The notes: generated by a model from the letters alone, not told the origin. DNA of 64,000 bases from Oligoflexia bacterium (GCA_016715815.1 JADJXN010000001.1:248001-312000); one strand, 5' to 3'. Numbered from the stretch's first letter, positions 1 through 8,386 are shown. Numbers and translations are program-made.

Positions 1-1538
1 ACCATTCATTCATTTTTGGTGGCAATCTTATTCGTTGTATTGTGCCGGTTAAAGTAAAGGGTTTAAAAACCTCACGCGGTGCTCTTGTTGTAAGTACTTA
101 TGTTCCTCTTTCTTTGGTGAGTAAAATGGATATTATTGCCAGCGCTTATGAAGACTATCGGGATGTAAACCCACTTAAGTACCCTATTAAAACCATCTAT
201 ATGGTCATTTTAGTTTTAGTGACACTGCTGATACTTTTTGGAGCAACTTGGTTTGGTTTTCATTTGGCAAGACAACTCTCCACGCCACTTGAAATTTTAG
301 GTAAAGCCACAGAGGCCATTGCTGATGGTGAATATAAAACGGTAGATGTCACAGCTGGGTCTTTAGAGATTGCTCAGCTTGTAGAAAGCTTTAACCGCAT
401 GACACAAGATTTAAGCCACACAGAACAGCAGCTTAGAGCCCACAGCCAATACATTGGTATTATTTTATCAAATATTTCAGCAGGTGTAATTTCAGTAGAC
501 CAGATGGGTAAAATTAAAACTGTTAATAAATACGCAACCCAACTTCTTCAAATAGATCCTGCAAAACTTATTGGTAAATCTTTTAGTGAAGTTTTAAGAG
601 GTGAGCATAAAGCTCTTTTAGAGAGTTTATTTTTAAAGTTAAAACAATTTAAGACACATACTGTTCAAAAAGAAGTTCACATTACAGTCCGAGGGGAGCC
701 ATTAATTCTACAGGCCTCGTTGTCACCGCTGCGTGATGAACTAGGAAGTGATCTGGGTTATGTTTTAGTGTTTGATGATTTAACAAAGCTCGTGCATGCC
801 CAAAGGGCCGCAGCCTGGAGAGAGGTGGCAAGACGTATTGCACATGAAATTAAAAACCCGCTCACACCTATTCGACTTTCAGCTGAAAGGCTTCAGAAAA
901 AATTTGAAGATCAAATCACAGATCCCGCATTTGCCTCATGCACCACAACCATTATTGAACAAGTTGACGGTTTAAAAGAACTTGTAAATGAATTCAGCTC
1001 CTTTGCCCGTATGCCACAAGCACAGCTTGTATCAGGGGATTTAAATCAAATTGTAGAGTCAGCACTTATTTTATACCAAGAAGGGCATAAAAATATTGAG
1101 TTTGAAATTACCACAGATAAAAATATGCCCATTTTTGATTTAGATAAAGAGCAAATGAAAAGGGCCATTATTAATCTTCTTGAAAACGCTGTGGCAGCAC
1201 TTTCACACCAAGAAAATACAGGGCCATCCAAAATAACTGTGTCAACCAGTTATGATAGTATTTTAAGAATAGCTAAAATTGTTATTTCAGATAACGGCCC
1301 AGGTATTGCCGCCGAGATTCGAGAAAGAATTTTTGAACCTTATTTTAGCACTAAAGATGAAGGCACAGGCCTTGGCCTGGCAATTGTTAAAAGAATTATT
1401 GATGATCATAACGGGTTTATTCGTGTGCAAAACAACTCACCCCAAGGATCCTGTTTTGTTATTGAATTACCTGCAACTTCAAGAACCGAAATTATCTCAA
1501 ACCGCGACACCAAAAAAGATGGAGAAATTATCATATGA
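1..1538 (+). CDS. ntrY: NtrY-like sensor histidine kinase (5' end outside window)
   Basis: Membrane sensor kinase that should phosphorylate the NtrX-type regulator encoded next. The reading frame is open from base 3 with no stop, so the gene begins upstream and its N-terminal sensor and first membrane segments are missing. Visible in order: end of a periplasmic segment, one membrane helix (about bases 190-260), a HAMP linker, a PAS domain (about 440-780), the HisKA box with HEIKNP (His codon at 843), then a HATPase domain with N box NLLENA, G1 box DNGPGI and G2 box GTGLGLAI. HAMP-PAS-HisKA next to an NtrC-family regulator is the NtrY arrangement. The stop overlaps the ntrX start (ATGA), so translation is probably coupled. 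The signal sensed cannot be read from the sequence. Confidence 0.85.
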   Translation, partial: HSFIFGGNLIRCIVPVKVKGLKTSRGALVVSTYVPLSLVSKMDIIASAYEDYRDVNPLKYPIKTIYMVILVLVTLLILFGATWFGFHLARQLSTPLEILGKATEAIADGEYKTVDVTAGSLEIAQLVESFNRMTQDLSHTEQQLRAHSQYIGIILSNISAGVISVDQMGKIKTVNKYATQLLQIDPAKLIGKSFSEVLRGEHKALLESLFLKLKQFKTHTVQKEVHITVRGEPLILQASLSPLRDELGSDLGYVLVFDDLTKLVHAQRAAAWREVARRIAHEIKNPLTPIRLSAERLQKKFEDQITDPAFASCTTTIIEQVDGLKELVNEFSSFARMPQAQLVSGDLNQIVESALILYQEGHKNIEFEITTDKNMPIFDLDKEQMKRAIINLLENAVAALSHQENTGPSKITVSTSYDSILRIAKIVISDNGPGIAAEIRERIFEPYFSTKDEGTGLGLAIVKRIIDDHNGFIRVQNNSPQGSCFVIELPATSRTEIISNRDTKKDGEIII

Positions 1539-2896
1539 AGAAAAAAGCAAACATATTGGTTGTTGATGATGAAACCAGTATTAGACAATCTTTATCTGCA
1601 ATTTTAGAAGATGAAGGCTTTGAGGTATTTACAGCCAGCAATGGACACCAGGCCATTGACATGATGGCAAAAGAAAATTTTGATTGCGTGCTTTTAGATA
1701 TATGGATGCCTCAATACGACGGCCTTGAAGTTTTAAAAGATGCTAAAAAGCGCTTTCCACTTTTAAATTTTATTATTATGTCAGGCCACGGCAACATAGA
1801 AACAGCAGTGAAGGCCACAAAGCTAGGGGCTTTTGATTTTATTGAAAAACCACTAAGTGTTGATAAAGTCATGATTGTTATTAATAACCTCTTAACTGTT
1901 TCAAAGCTCACAGAAGAAAACACCAGGCTTTTAAATAAAGTAAAAAAAGATGTCACTATTGTGGGGGAGAGTGAGGCCATTTTAAATTTAAGGCAAATGA
2001 TCACTCGCGTGGCTCCAACACAAAGCTGGGTCCTTATTACTGGTGAAAACGGTACGGGAAAAGAATTAGTAGCTCAAAACATTCATTATCAAAGTGCAAG
2101 GGCTGCTAGAAATTTTGTTGAGGTAAACTGTGCCGCCATTGCTGAGGATTTAATTGAAAGTGAACTGTTTGGCCATGAAAAGGGAGCCTTCACAGGGGCC
2201 ATTGCTCAAAAAAAGGGGCGTTTTGATTTGGCCCACGGCGGAACCTTATTTTTAGATGAAATTGGAGACATGAGTTTAAAAACACAGGCTAAAATTTTAA
2301 GAATTTTACAAGAACAACGCTTTGAAAGAGTGGGGGGGACTAATACCATTTTAGTTGATGTGCGCGTTGTAGCGGCAACTAACAAAAATCTTGAAGAAGA
2401 AATTAAAGCGGGAAGATTTAGAGAGGATTTATTTTATAGACTCAATGTCATTCCCTTCAGAGTTCCTTCTTTAAGAGAGAGAAAAACTGATATCCCACTT
2501 TTATGCGAAAAATTTCTTCAAAGTTTTGCCAAAGAAAGTGGAGTAAAACCAAAAGCGCTTTCAAAGGAAGCGCTAGCCCAACTACAAAAATATGAGTGGC
2601 CTGGAAATGTTAGAGAACTAAGAAATTTCATTGAAAGATTATTTATTTTAACACCTTCGGATTATATTGAGGTGCAAGATCTTGTGCTTGCCGGCTTTAA
2701 CGTTAAAGAAAGTACATCAATTGATGGTGTTGAAAAATTATCTAAACTGCGTGAAGCCAGAGCCATGTTTGAGAGAGAGTTTATTCTTAAAAAGCTTGAA
2801 GAAAACGACGGTAATGTAAGTAAAACTGCTGAGCTTATTGGGCTTGAGCGCTCTCACCTTCATCGCAAAATGAAGGTTTATGGAATAGAAAGTTAA
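1535..2896 (+). CDS. ntrX: NtrX-like sigma-54-dependent response regulator
   Basis: Transcription activator of the NtrC family, 453 residues. An N-terminal receiver has the acidic pair DDE at residues 11-13 and the phospho-acceptor Asp55 in LLDIWMP. The central AAA+ domain has Walker A GENGTGKE and the sigma-54 contact loop GAFTGA, so it should remodel sigma-54 RNA polymerase. The C-terminus ends in a Fis-type helix-turn-helix (NVSKTAELIGLERSHLHRKM). It overlaps ntrY by four bases and is followed three bases later by proS, so all five genes to rlmB may share a transcript. Target genes are not visible. The family assignment is firm; NtrX rather than another NtrC-type protein rests on the NtrY partner. 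Confidence 0.88.
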   Translation: MKKKANILVVDDETSIRQSLSAILEDEGFEVFTASNGHQAIDMMAKENFDCVLLDIWMPQYDGLEVLKDAKKRFPLLNFIIMSGHGNIETAVKATKLGAFDFIEKPLSVDKVMIVINNLLTVSKLTEENTRLLNKVKKDVTIVGESEAILNLRQMITRVAPTQSWVLITGENGTGKELVAQNIHYQSARAARNFVEVNCAAIAEDLIESELFGHEKGAFTGAIAQKKGRFDLAHGGTLFLDEIGDMSLKTQAKILRILQEQRFERVGGTNTILVDVRVVAATNKNLEEEIKAGRFREDLFYRLNVIPFRVPSLRERKTDIPLLCEKFLQSFAKESGVKPKALSKEALAQLQKYEWPGNVRELRNFIERLFILTPSDYIEVQDLVLAGFNVKESTSIDGVEKLSKLREARAMFEREFILKKLEENDGNVSKTAELIGLERSHLHRKMKVYGIES

Positions 2897-2898
2897 AC

Positions 2899-4665
2899 AT
2901 GAAGCTAACAAAATATTTTTTTCAAACAGTAAAAGAAGCTCCTGGGGATGCTGACATTGAAAGTCAAAAACTTTTTATGAAAGCTAATTTTATAAAAAAA
3001 CTCTCTCCTGGAATTTATTCTTATCTTCCATTGGCATTAAGAAGTATTAGAAAGTTTGAAAACATTGTCCGCCAAGAGATGGATAAATCTGGAGCAAATG
3101 AAATCCTAATGCCTATGGTTCAGCCAAAAGAATTATGGGATGAAACCGGCCGCTATGAAGTAATGGGTAAAGGCTTGGCGCGCTTTAAAGACCGCAATGA
3201 TCATTGGTTTTGCTTAGGTGCTACCCATGAAGAAGTGGTCACCGATATAGTTAGAAAAACCATTCAAAGCTATCGCGATTTACCTTTTAACCTTTATCAA
3301 ATTCAAACAAAGTTTCGTGATGAAATCAGACCTCGCTTTGGTTTAATGCGCGGGAAAGAATTTATTATGAAAGATGCTTATAGCTTTGATGTAAATAAAG
3401 AAGCCGCTCTTAAAAGCTATGATGTAATGTATAACACTTATAAAAATATTTTTAAGCGTTGCGGCCTTGAGTTTCGAATTGTTAAAGCTGATGCTGGGGC
3501 TATTGGTGGCTCTATTACTCACGAATTTCAGGTTTTAGCACAAAGTGGTGAAGACCAAATCATGGCCTGTCAGAGTTGTGAGTATGCTTCAAATATTGAG
3601 ATTACACCTGCTATCTCTGAAGATAATCCAATAACCAACAATTTAAATGAGGCAAGCTTTCAAACAAAAAAAATAAATAATAAAACAGCCATTCACACAC
3701 CAAATTTAAAAACCATCGAAGATTTGGCAAAATTTTTAAAAGTCAAAAATTCAAATTTAGCAAAAACACTTTTTTATAAAACCTCTGATAAAAAATTTAT
3801 TTGCGTTATGGTTTGTGGCGATGACGAGCTAAATGAAATTAAACTAAAAAATCATCTTGGCCTTTCAGCTGTCCCTGAAATGTGCCATGCAGAGGAAATT
3901 AAGCAAATCACAAATGGAGCTTCAGCTGGAAGCTGTGGTCCTGTGGGATTAAATATTCAAATATTATGTGATAATAGATTAAAGGCTCTAAAAAACTGGG
4001 TAGTGGGTGCCAATATTGATGACTACCACTTTATTAATATTAATGAAGGCACAGATTTTAAAGCCACAGCATGGGTGGATTTACGTAAAGCTCAAGAAGG
4101 GGATAGTTGCCCTGAGTGTAAAGCCGGAAAATTAAAAAGCTTTCGTGGTATTGAAGTAGGTCATGTATTTTTTCTTGGAGATAAATACTCAAAGGCCATG
4201 AAAGCCCAATTTTTAGATGTAAATGGCAAAGCTCAGTATTGTGAGATGGGTTGCTACGGAATTGGTATTACCCGTACCGTTCAAGCTGCTATTGAGCAAG
4301 GCCATGACAAAGATGGGATGATTTGGCCAATAACTTTAGCACCTTTTGAAGTTTTAATTACCCTTATTGATGTTGAAGATGCACAAATAAAATCCATAGC
4401 TGAGGAGCTATATCAAGCTCTTTTATCAAAAGGAATTGAGGTTTTATTAGATGACCGTAATGAAAGACCAGGGTCTAAATTTAAAGATGCAGATTTAATC
4501 GGTATTCCTTTAAGAATAAATATTGGTAAAAAATCTTTTGCCGATGGTTTTGTTGAAATGGTTGAGAGAAAAACTAAAAAAATGGAAAAAATTAAACACA
4601 CCGAAGTATTAGATAAAATTTTAACTTGGGTTAAAGAGGAAAAGAAAAAATGCTTAACCCCATAA
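2899..4665 (+). CDS. proS: Prolyl-tRNA synthetase (bacterial type)
   Basis: Charges tRNA-Pro with proline in the cytoplasm. At 588 residues it is the long bacterial ProS with an editing domain inserted in the class II catalytic core. Motif 2 is seen as RDEIRPRFGLMRGKEF, the YbaK-like editing insert lies at about residues 230-400 (VCGDDELNEIKLKN, ASAGSCGPVGL), and motif 3 as GIGITRTVQAAIEQ, followed by the anticodon-binding domain (LLDDRNERPGSKFKDADLIG). The start is three bases after ntrX and has no clear Shine-Dalgarno sequence, suggesting translational coupling. Its end overlaps pyrF by 16 bases. Confidence 0.95.
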   Translation: MKLTKYFFQTVKEAPGDADIESQKLFMKANFIKKLSPGIYSYLPLALRSIRKFENIVRQEMDKSGANEILMPMVQPKELWDETGRYEVMGKGLARFKDRNDHWFCLGATHEEVVTDIVRKTIQSYRDLPFNLYQIQTKFRDEIRPRFGLMRGKEFIMKDAYSFDVNKEAALKSYDVMYNTYKNIFKRCGLEFRIVKADAGAIGGSITHEFQVLAQSGEDQIMACQSCEYASNIEITPAISEDNPITNNLNEASFQTKKINNKTAIHTPNLKTIEDLAKFLKVKNSNLAKTLFYKTSDKKFICVMVCGDDELNEIKLKNHLGLSAVPEMCHAEEIKQITNGASAGSCGPVGLNIQILCDNRLKALKNWVVGANIDDYHFININEGTDFKATAWVDLRKAQEGDSCPECKAGKLKSFRGIEVGHVFFLGDKYSKAMKAQFLDVNGKAQYCEMGCYGIGITRTVQAAIEQGHDKDGMIWPITLAPFEVLITLIDVEDAQIKSIAEELYQALLSKGIEVLLDDRNERPGSKFKDADLIGIPLRINIGKKSFADGFVEMVERKTKKMEKIKHTEVLDKILTWVKEEKKKCLTP

Positions 4666-5339
4666 TTGTCCCCCTTGATGTGGATTCCCCATCAAAGGCA
4701 GATGAAATTATTCAATGCCTTAAAGGTAAAGTTGGTGGTTTTAAAATCGGCCCACGGCTTTCACTAAGAGTGGATAGTGCTTTTATGCAAAGGCTTAAAA
4801 GTTTAGGCATTGTTTTTTTTGATCATAAATTTTTTGACATTCCTTCAACCACGCTCGCAAGTGTTCGCGTAGCCTTTGAATTAGGTGCTGATTGGGTAAC
4901 AGTACACGCCCTTAATGGTGAGGCTTGTCTTAGAGAATTAGCCCAGTTTGAAAAGCAAGCTCAAAAAGAAAATAAGAATTTTAAAATTTTAGTAGTTACA
5001 ATTTTAACTTCATTTGAACAAAAAACTCTTCCTTCAATTATTAAAGATCAAAGTATTCAAATGTTAGTTCAAGAACTAGCCACACTTTCCCTTAAATGTG
5101 GCTTAAATAGTTTTGTTTGCTCCCCCCATGAAATACAAAGTATTAAAAAAATAAGCCCAAATGCTTTTATAGTTACTCCGGGAATTAGGCTTGATTCTAA
5201 AACCAGTGATGACCAAACGCGCACAGCCACACCTAAAGAAGCTATTCAAAAAGGAGCCTCCGCTTTAGTTATTGGACGCCCCATTATTGAGGCAAAAAAT
5301 CATCAAGAAGTTGTTGAAAAAATTTTGGAATCTTTATGA
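4650..5339 (+). CDS. pyrF: Orotidine 5'-phosphate decarboxylase
   Basis: Last step of de novo UMP synthesis: decarboxylates OMP. At 229 residues it is the usual length for the short bacterial PyrF. It opens with the typical PIIVPLDVDS strand and carries the catalytic DHKFFDIPST motif (Asp-x-Lys-x-x-Asp). Near the C-terminus are VTPGIRL and the phosphate-binding ALVIGRPI. The ATG lies inside the end of proS behind GAGGAAAAG, and its stop overlaps the rlmB start (ATGA). No other pyrimidine gene is nearby. Confidence 0.95.
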   Translation: MLNPIIVPLDVDSPSKADEIIQCLKGKVGGFKIGPRLSLRVDSAFMQRLKSLGIVFFDHKFFDIPSTTLASVRVAFELGADWVTVHALNGEACLRELAQFEKQAQKENKNFKILVVTILTSFEQKTLPSIIKDQSIQMLVQELATLSLKCGLNSFVCSPHEIQSIKKISPNAFIVTPGIRLDSKTSDDQTRTATPKEAIQKGASALVIGRPIIEAKNHQEVVEKILESL

Positions 5340-6073
5340 AGACAAGAACCGTTCCAGGAATTCATTCAGTTTATGAAGCTCTTATCACGCGTCCCCATGC
5401 GGTGAGTGAACTTTGGGTTAAAGAAGATTCAAGATTAACCCCAGAGCTTGATGAAATATTAGAACTAGCTGGAAAAAATAAAATTAAAATAAAACGTCTT
5501 CATGCTCAGCGCCTTGATCAAATCGTTTCATCACACCAAGGAGTGATTGCTTATTTAAATGATTCTCCCTCTTGGCCCGACATAAAACGCTTTAAAGAAT
5601 GTAAACAAGGGCTTGTTATTGCTTGCGACGGGCTTGAAGACCCAAGAAACTTAGCTTCAATAGTCAGGTCCTGTTGGAATTTAGGTTGTATGGGAGTTTT
5701 AACCACAGAAAGTAGATCTGTGAGTGCTTATGCCCCATCGGCGCAAAAAGTAGCTTCTGGTGGTTTTGAGCATGTACCCTATAAAGAAGTAACTAACTTA
5801 AATGTTGAGTTAGAACAGTTTAAAGAGCTTGGTTTTTGGATTTACGGGCTTGACGCTGATGCTAAGAAAGCAATTTATAATACATCTTTAGCGCCTAAGG
5901 CTGTGTTTTTAATTGGCTCTGAAGAATCAGGGCTTCGTAAAACAGTTAGAGAGCAGTGCGATGAGTTAGTGAGTATTCCCTCAACACCGAAATCAAGTAG
6001 CTTAAATGCGGCTGTAGCATGTGCAATTGCGGTGTATGAGTTCAAAAGGCAGAGGGCTTTACCAAAAAATTAA
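5336..6073 (+). CDS. rlmB: SpoU-family 23S rRNA 2'-O-methyltransferase, RlmB-like
   Basis: Probable SAM-dependent ribose methyltransferase acting on 23S rRNA (Gm2251 in E. coli). The 245 residues show an N-terminal substrate-binding domain (GIHSVYEAL) followed by the SPOUT knot with its three motifs: GLEDPRNLASIVRSC, VFLIGSEESGLRK and SIPSTPKSSSLNAAVACAIA. RlmB and other TrmH-type enzymes share these motifs, so the exact target nucleotide is inferred from length and the start motif. Last gene of the ntrY-rlmB run; about 110 bases separate it from the tRNA cluster. Confidence 0.85.
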   Translation: MKTRTVPGIHSVYEALITRPHAVSELWVKEDSRLTPELDEILELAGKNKIKIKRLHAQRLDQIVSSHQGVIAYLNDSPSWPDIKRFKECKQGLVIACDGLEDPRNLASIVRSCWNLGCMGVLTTESRSVSAYAPSAQKVASGGFEHVPYKEVTNLNVELEQFKELGFWIYGLDADAKKAIYNTSLAPKAVFLIGSEESGLRKTVREQCDELVSIPSTPKSSSLNAAVACAIAVYEFKRQRALPKN

Positions 6074-6093
6074 AAAAATTCAACAAAAAAACT

Positions 6094-6122
6094 TTGACTG
6101 TGCAGGTTATATCAAATAAAAC
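6094..6122 (+). promoter_or_regulatory. Candidate promoter of the tRNA-tuf cluster
   Basis: TTGACT at 6094-6099 followed after 17 bases by TAAAAC at 6117-6122. The -35 is close to consensus and the -10 is weak. It is the only such pair in the spacer between rlmB and the first tRNA, which must be transcribed strongly. Between it and the tRNA lies an imperfect direct repeat (6132-6144 and 6156-6170). Confidence 0.35.
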
Positions 6123-6183
6123 CGCAGCTTAGTGTCTTTTTACATTAGTGTACTGGTGTCCCTTTTTACAGGGATAAATGTGG

Positions 6184-6259
6184 GCTGGCGTAGCTCAGCT
6201 GGTAGAGCAGCTGATTTGTAATCAGCAGGTCGCGGGTTCGAGTCCCATCGCCAGCTCCA
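6184..6259 (+). tRNA. tRNA-Thr (anticodon TGT)
   Basis: 76-base cloverleaf with acceptor stem GCTGGCG/CGCCAGC, D-arm TAGCTCAGCTGGTAGAGC, anticodon stem CTGAT/ATCAG around TTGTA, and T-arm GGGTTCGAGTCCC. CCA is encoded (6257-6259). First of four clustered tRNAs upstream of tuf, matching the Thr-Tyr-Gly-Thr-tufB order known from E. coli. Confidence 0.97.
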
Positions 6260-6265
6260 AAAGTT

Positions 6266-6350
6266 GGTGAGGTTGCAGAGCGGTCAAATGCACCAGACTG
6301 TAAATCTGGCGGCCTAGCCTTCGAAGGTTCGAATCCTTCCCTCACCACCA
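6266..6350 (+). tRNA. tRNA-Tyr (anticodon GTA)
   Basis: 85-base class II tRNA with a long variable arm. Acceptor stem GGTGAGG/CCTCACC, anticodon loop CTGTAAA inside CCAGA/TCTGG, T-arm GGTTCGAATCC, encoded CCA at 6348-6350. It starts only six bases after tRNA-Thr, so the two are co-transcribed and processed apart. Confidence 0.97.
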
Positions 6351-6366
6351 AATAAGACACTAAACG

Positions 6367-6396
6367 TTTTGTGCAAACAAAAGTGCTTGCACAAAA
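6367..6396 (+). repeat. Perfect inverted repeat between tRNA-Tyr and tRNA-Gly
   Basis: TTTTGTGCAA (6367-6376) and TTGCACAAAA (6387-6396) are exact 10-base arms around a 10-base loop. There is no following T-run, so a simple intrinsic terminator is unlikely. It sits within the tRNA transcript and could be a processing hairpin. Confidence 0.75.
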
Positions 6397-6404
6397 ATAG
6401 CCGG

Positions 6405-6481
6405 GCGGGAGTAGCTCAGTTGGCTAGAGCATCAGCCTTCCAAGCTGAGGGTCGCGGGTTCGAGCCCCGTTTCCCGCTCCA
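6405..6481 (+). tRNA. tRNA-Gly (anticodon TCC)
   Basis: 77-base cloverleaf. Acceptor stem GCGGGAG/TTCCCGC (one G-U pair), anticodon stem CAGCC/GGCTG-like pairing around CTTCCAA, T-arm CGGGTTCGAGCCCCG, encoded CCA at 6479-6481. Third tRNA in the cluster. Confidence 0.96.
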
Positions 6482-6507
6482 TTTTACACTTGGAGCAGTA
6501 AAGATTT

Positions 6508-6582
6508 GCCCAAGTAGCACAGTGGTAGTGCACTTCCTTGGTAAGGAAGAGGTCACGGGTTCAATCCCCGTCTTGGGCTCCA
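6508..6582 (+). tRNA. tRNA-Thr (anticodon GGT)
   Basis: 75-base cloverleaf. Acceptor stem GCCCAAG/CTTGGGC, anticodon loop TTGGTAA in CTTCC/GGAAG, T-arm CGGGTTCAATCCCCG, encoded CCA at 6580-6582. Directly precedes tuf copy 1 with a 58-base spacer. Confidence 0.97.
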
Positions 6583-6623
6583 CGGATTTAAAATTGAATA
6601 TGGTTTTTGTTTTTTAAAAAATA

Positions 6624-7833
6624 AAAAGGAGAGAGAGAAAATGTCTAAAGAGAAATTTGAGCGAAAAAAGCCACATTGTAACATTGGAACAATCGGACAC
6701 GTAGACCACGGAAAGACAACGTTGACAGCAGCGATCACAAAGGTGTTAGCGGAAAAAGGTGGAGCTCAGTTTTTAGCGTACGACCAAATTGATAAGGCGC
6801 CTGAGGAGAGAGAGCGTGGTATTACAATATCAACAGCACACGTAGAGTACGAGACAGCAAATAGACATTACGCCCATGTGGATTGTCCAGGACACGCTGA
6901 CTATGTAAGAACATGATTACCGGTGCAGCGCAGATGGACGGAGCAATATTAGTTGTGAGTGCAGCAGATGGTCCAATGCCTCAAACAAGAGAGCATATTT
7001 TGTTGGCAAGACAAGTTGGAGTGCCAGCGCTTGTAGTATTTATGAATAAAGCGGACATGGTAGATGATAAAGAATTAATGGACTTAGTAGAGTTAGAGGT
7101 AAGGGAGTTACTATCTAAGTATGAATTTCCTGGAGATAAGATACCAATCGTAAAAGGTTCAGCGTTAAAGGCCCTTGAAGGAGACAAAGGGGATTTAGGA
7201 GCTGGAGCGATAATGAAGTTAATGGAAGCAGTAGATACATATATACCTCAACCTGTAAGACAAAAAGATAAGCCATTTTTAATGCCTGTAGAGGATGTGT
7301 TTTCAATATCTGGCCGTGGAACAGTAGTAACAGGGCGAGTTGAGGAGAGGCGTTATAAAGGTAAACGAAGAGGTAGAGATAGTAGGAATAAGACCTACGA
7401 CAAAGACAGTAGTGACCGGAGTTGAGATGTTTAGAAAGCTTCTTGATCAAGGAGAAGCAGGAGATAACATTGGAGCACTGTTAAGAGGAACAAAGAAGGA
7501 AGAAGTGGAGCGTGGGCAGGTGTTATGTGCCCCAGGAAGTATTAAGCCACATAAGAAATTTAAAGCAGAGGCATATATATTAACAAAAGAAGAAGGTGGG
7601 CGTCACACTCCGTTTTTTAACGGATATCGTCCGCAGTTTTACTTTAGAACGACAGATGTTACCGGAGTTGTGACCTTAAAAGAGGGAACAGAGATGGTAA
7701 TGCCGGGAGATAGGGTATCAGTGTCAGTGGAATTGATAACCCCAGTAGCGATGGAGAAGGAATTAAGATTTGCGATAAGAGAGGGTGGCAAGACCGTAGG
7801 AGCTGGTGTTGTTGCTGAAATTAGTGAGTAAAA
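6624..7833 (+). repeat. tuf duplication, copy 1
   Basis: About 1.2 kb almost identical to 22637-23847, from the AAAAGGAGAGAGAG ribosome-binding site through the stop codon. Apart from three single-base indels, the only substitutions I found are about eleven silent ones between 7474 and 7600 (23488-23614 in the other copy). Identity ends sharply at both gene borders. Confidence 0.95.
6641..7831 (+). CDS. tuf: Elongation factor Tu, copy 1 (two frameshifts in this sequence)
   Basis: EF-Tu, the GTPase that brings aminoacyl-tRNA to the ribosome. G1 HVDHGKTTL, G3 DCPGHADYV and G4 NKAD are present, as are domains 2 and 3 to the end (RFAIREGGKTVGAG). The frame is broken twice. One A is missing near 6907-6908 compared with copy 2 (GTAAGAAC for GTAAAGAAC), and one G is extra near 7345 (TTGAGGAGAGG for TTGAGAGAGG). 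The two changes cancel, so the ends are in the same frame and a corrected gene would be full length, about 396 residues. AAAAGGAGAGAGAG is a strong ribosome-binding site. Codons favour GTA, ACA, GCG and GAG more than the neighbours do. A real pseudogene is possible but less likely, since copy 2 is also broken at another site and EF-Tu is essential. Confidence 0.9.
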
Positions 7834-7844
7834 AAATAATATAG

Positions 7845-7920
7845 AGGCCGGTAGCTCTAACGGTAGAGCGGCGGACTCCAAATCCGTAGGTTGTGGGTTC
7901 GAATCCCTCCCGGCCTGCCA
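7845..7920 (+). tRNA. tRNA-Trp (anticodon CCA)
   Basis: 76-base cloverleaf. Acceptor stem AGGCCGG/CCGGCCT, anticodon loop CTCCAAA within CGGA/TCCG, T-arm GTGGGTTCGAATCCCTC, encoded CCA at 7918-7920. Its place between tuf and secE-nusG is common in bacteria. Confidence 0.97.
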
Positions 7921-7927
7921 GAACCAC

Positions 7928-7967
7928 TCCGATATCAGACATCTGATAACAGATATCCAATATCGGA
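7928..7967 (+). repeat. Nested palindromes between tRNA-Trp and secE
   Basis: Outer arms TCCGATAT (7928-7935) and ATATCGGA (7960-7967) enclose ATCAGA-CA-TCTGAT (934-947 of 7000) and TCTG-ATAA-CAGA (7942-7953). GATATC also occurs twice as a direct repeat (7931, 7952). Several mutually exclusive hairpins are possible. It could mark the 3' boundary of tRNA-Trp or be a small dispersed repeat. Confidence 0.7.
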
Positions 7968-8008
7968 ATAGGTTCAGAATACGGAACTTGAGATAGAGAG
8001 ATTTTAAA

Positions 8009-8386
8009 ATGACTGAAGATAATAAAAAGATAATCACTGTGACATACGCATTATCATGCGTGTTACTAGGATTTGTAGTTAGTTTGCTGATGAGTCTTTT
8101 GGCAACACACTTTGCATTTTTTGCACGGTTGGAAACACAAACTGTGTTTTCAAACGGTGTTCCTGTTGTTGTAGGCCTGGCAACCTTCCTATTTTTACAA
8201 TTTAACCCTACTACCGTTGACTTTTTAGACGGTGTGATAGGTGAACTTAAGAAAGTTGTGTGGCCAACTAAAAAAGATACTTGGTTAATGACCATAGTTG
8301 TTGTAATTACTCTTATTTTATCTGGAGTGTTAGTTGGTCTTTATGACCTATTTTGGGCAAAGGTAATCGAGCTTGTTGTTAAGTAG
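8009..8386 (+). CDS. secE: SecE preprotein translocase subunit
   Basis: Small subunit of the SecYEG channel in the inner membrane. The 125 residues show three predicted membrane helices, at about residues 9-31, 48-63 and 90-116, like the longer proteobacterial SecE. Before the last helix is the family signature GELKKVVWPTKKDTW. It sits directly before nusG, the standard arrangement. Confidence 0.95.
   Translation: MTEDNKKIITVTYALSCVLLGFVVSLLMSLLATHFAFFARLETQTVFSNGVPVVVGLATFLFLQFNPTTVDFLDGVIGELKKVVWPTKKDTWLMTIVVVITLILSGVLVGLYDLFWAKVIELVVK

Noticed and set aside
6166..6617. Open reading frames on both strands across the tRNA cluster
   Set aside because: They run through four clear tRNA genes. 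The peptides are typical translated-tRNA artefacts.
6905..7350. Programmed ribosomal frameshifting in tuf
   Set aside because: No slippery heptamer or stop-adjacent signal; the sites differ between the copies, and EF-Tu is not known to use it.
7639..8295. Long minus-strand frame across the tuf end, tRNA-Trp and secE
   Set aside because: It lies antisense to three well-supported genes and its peptide contains a translated tRNA.
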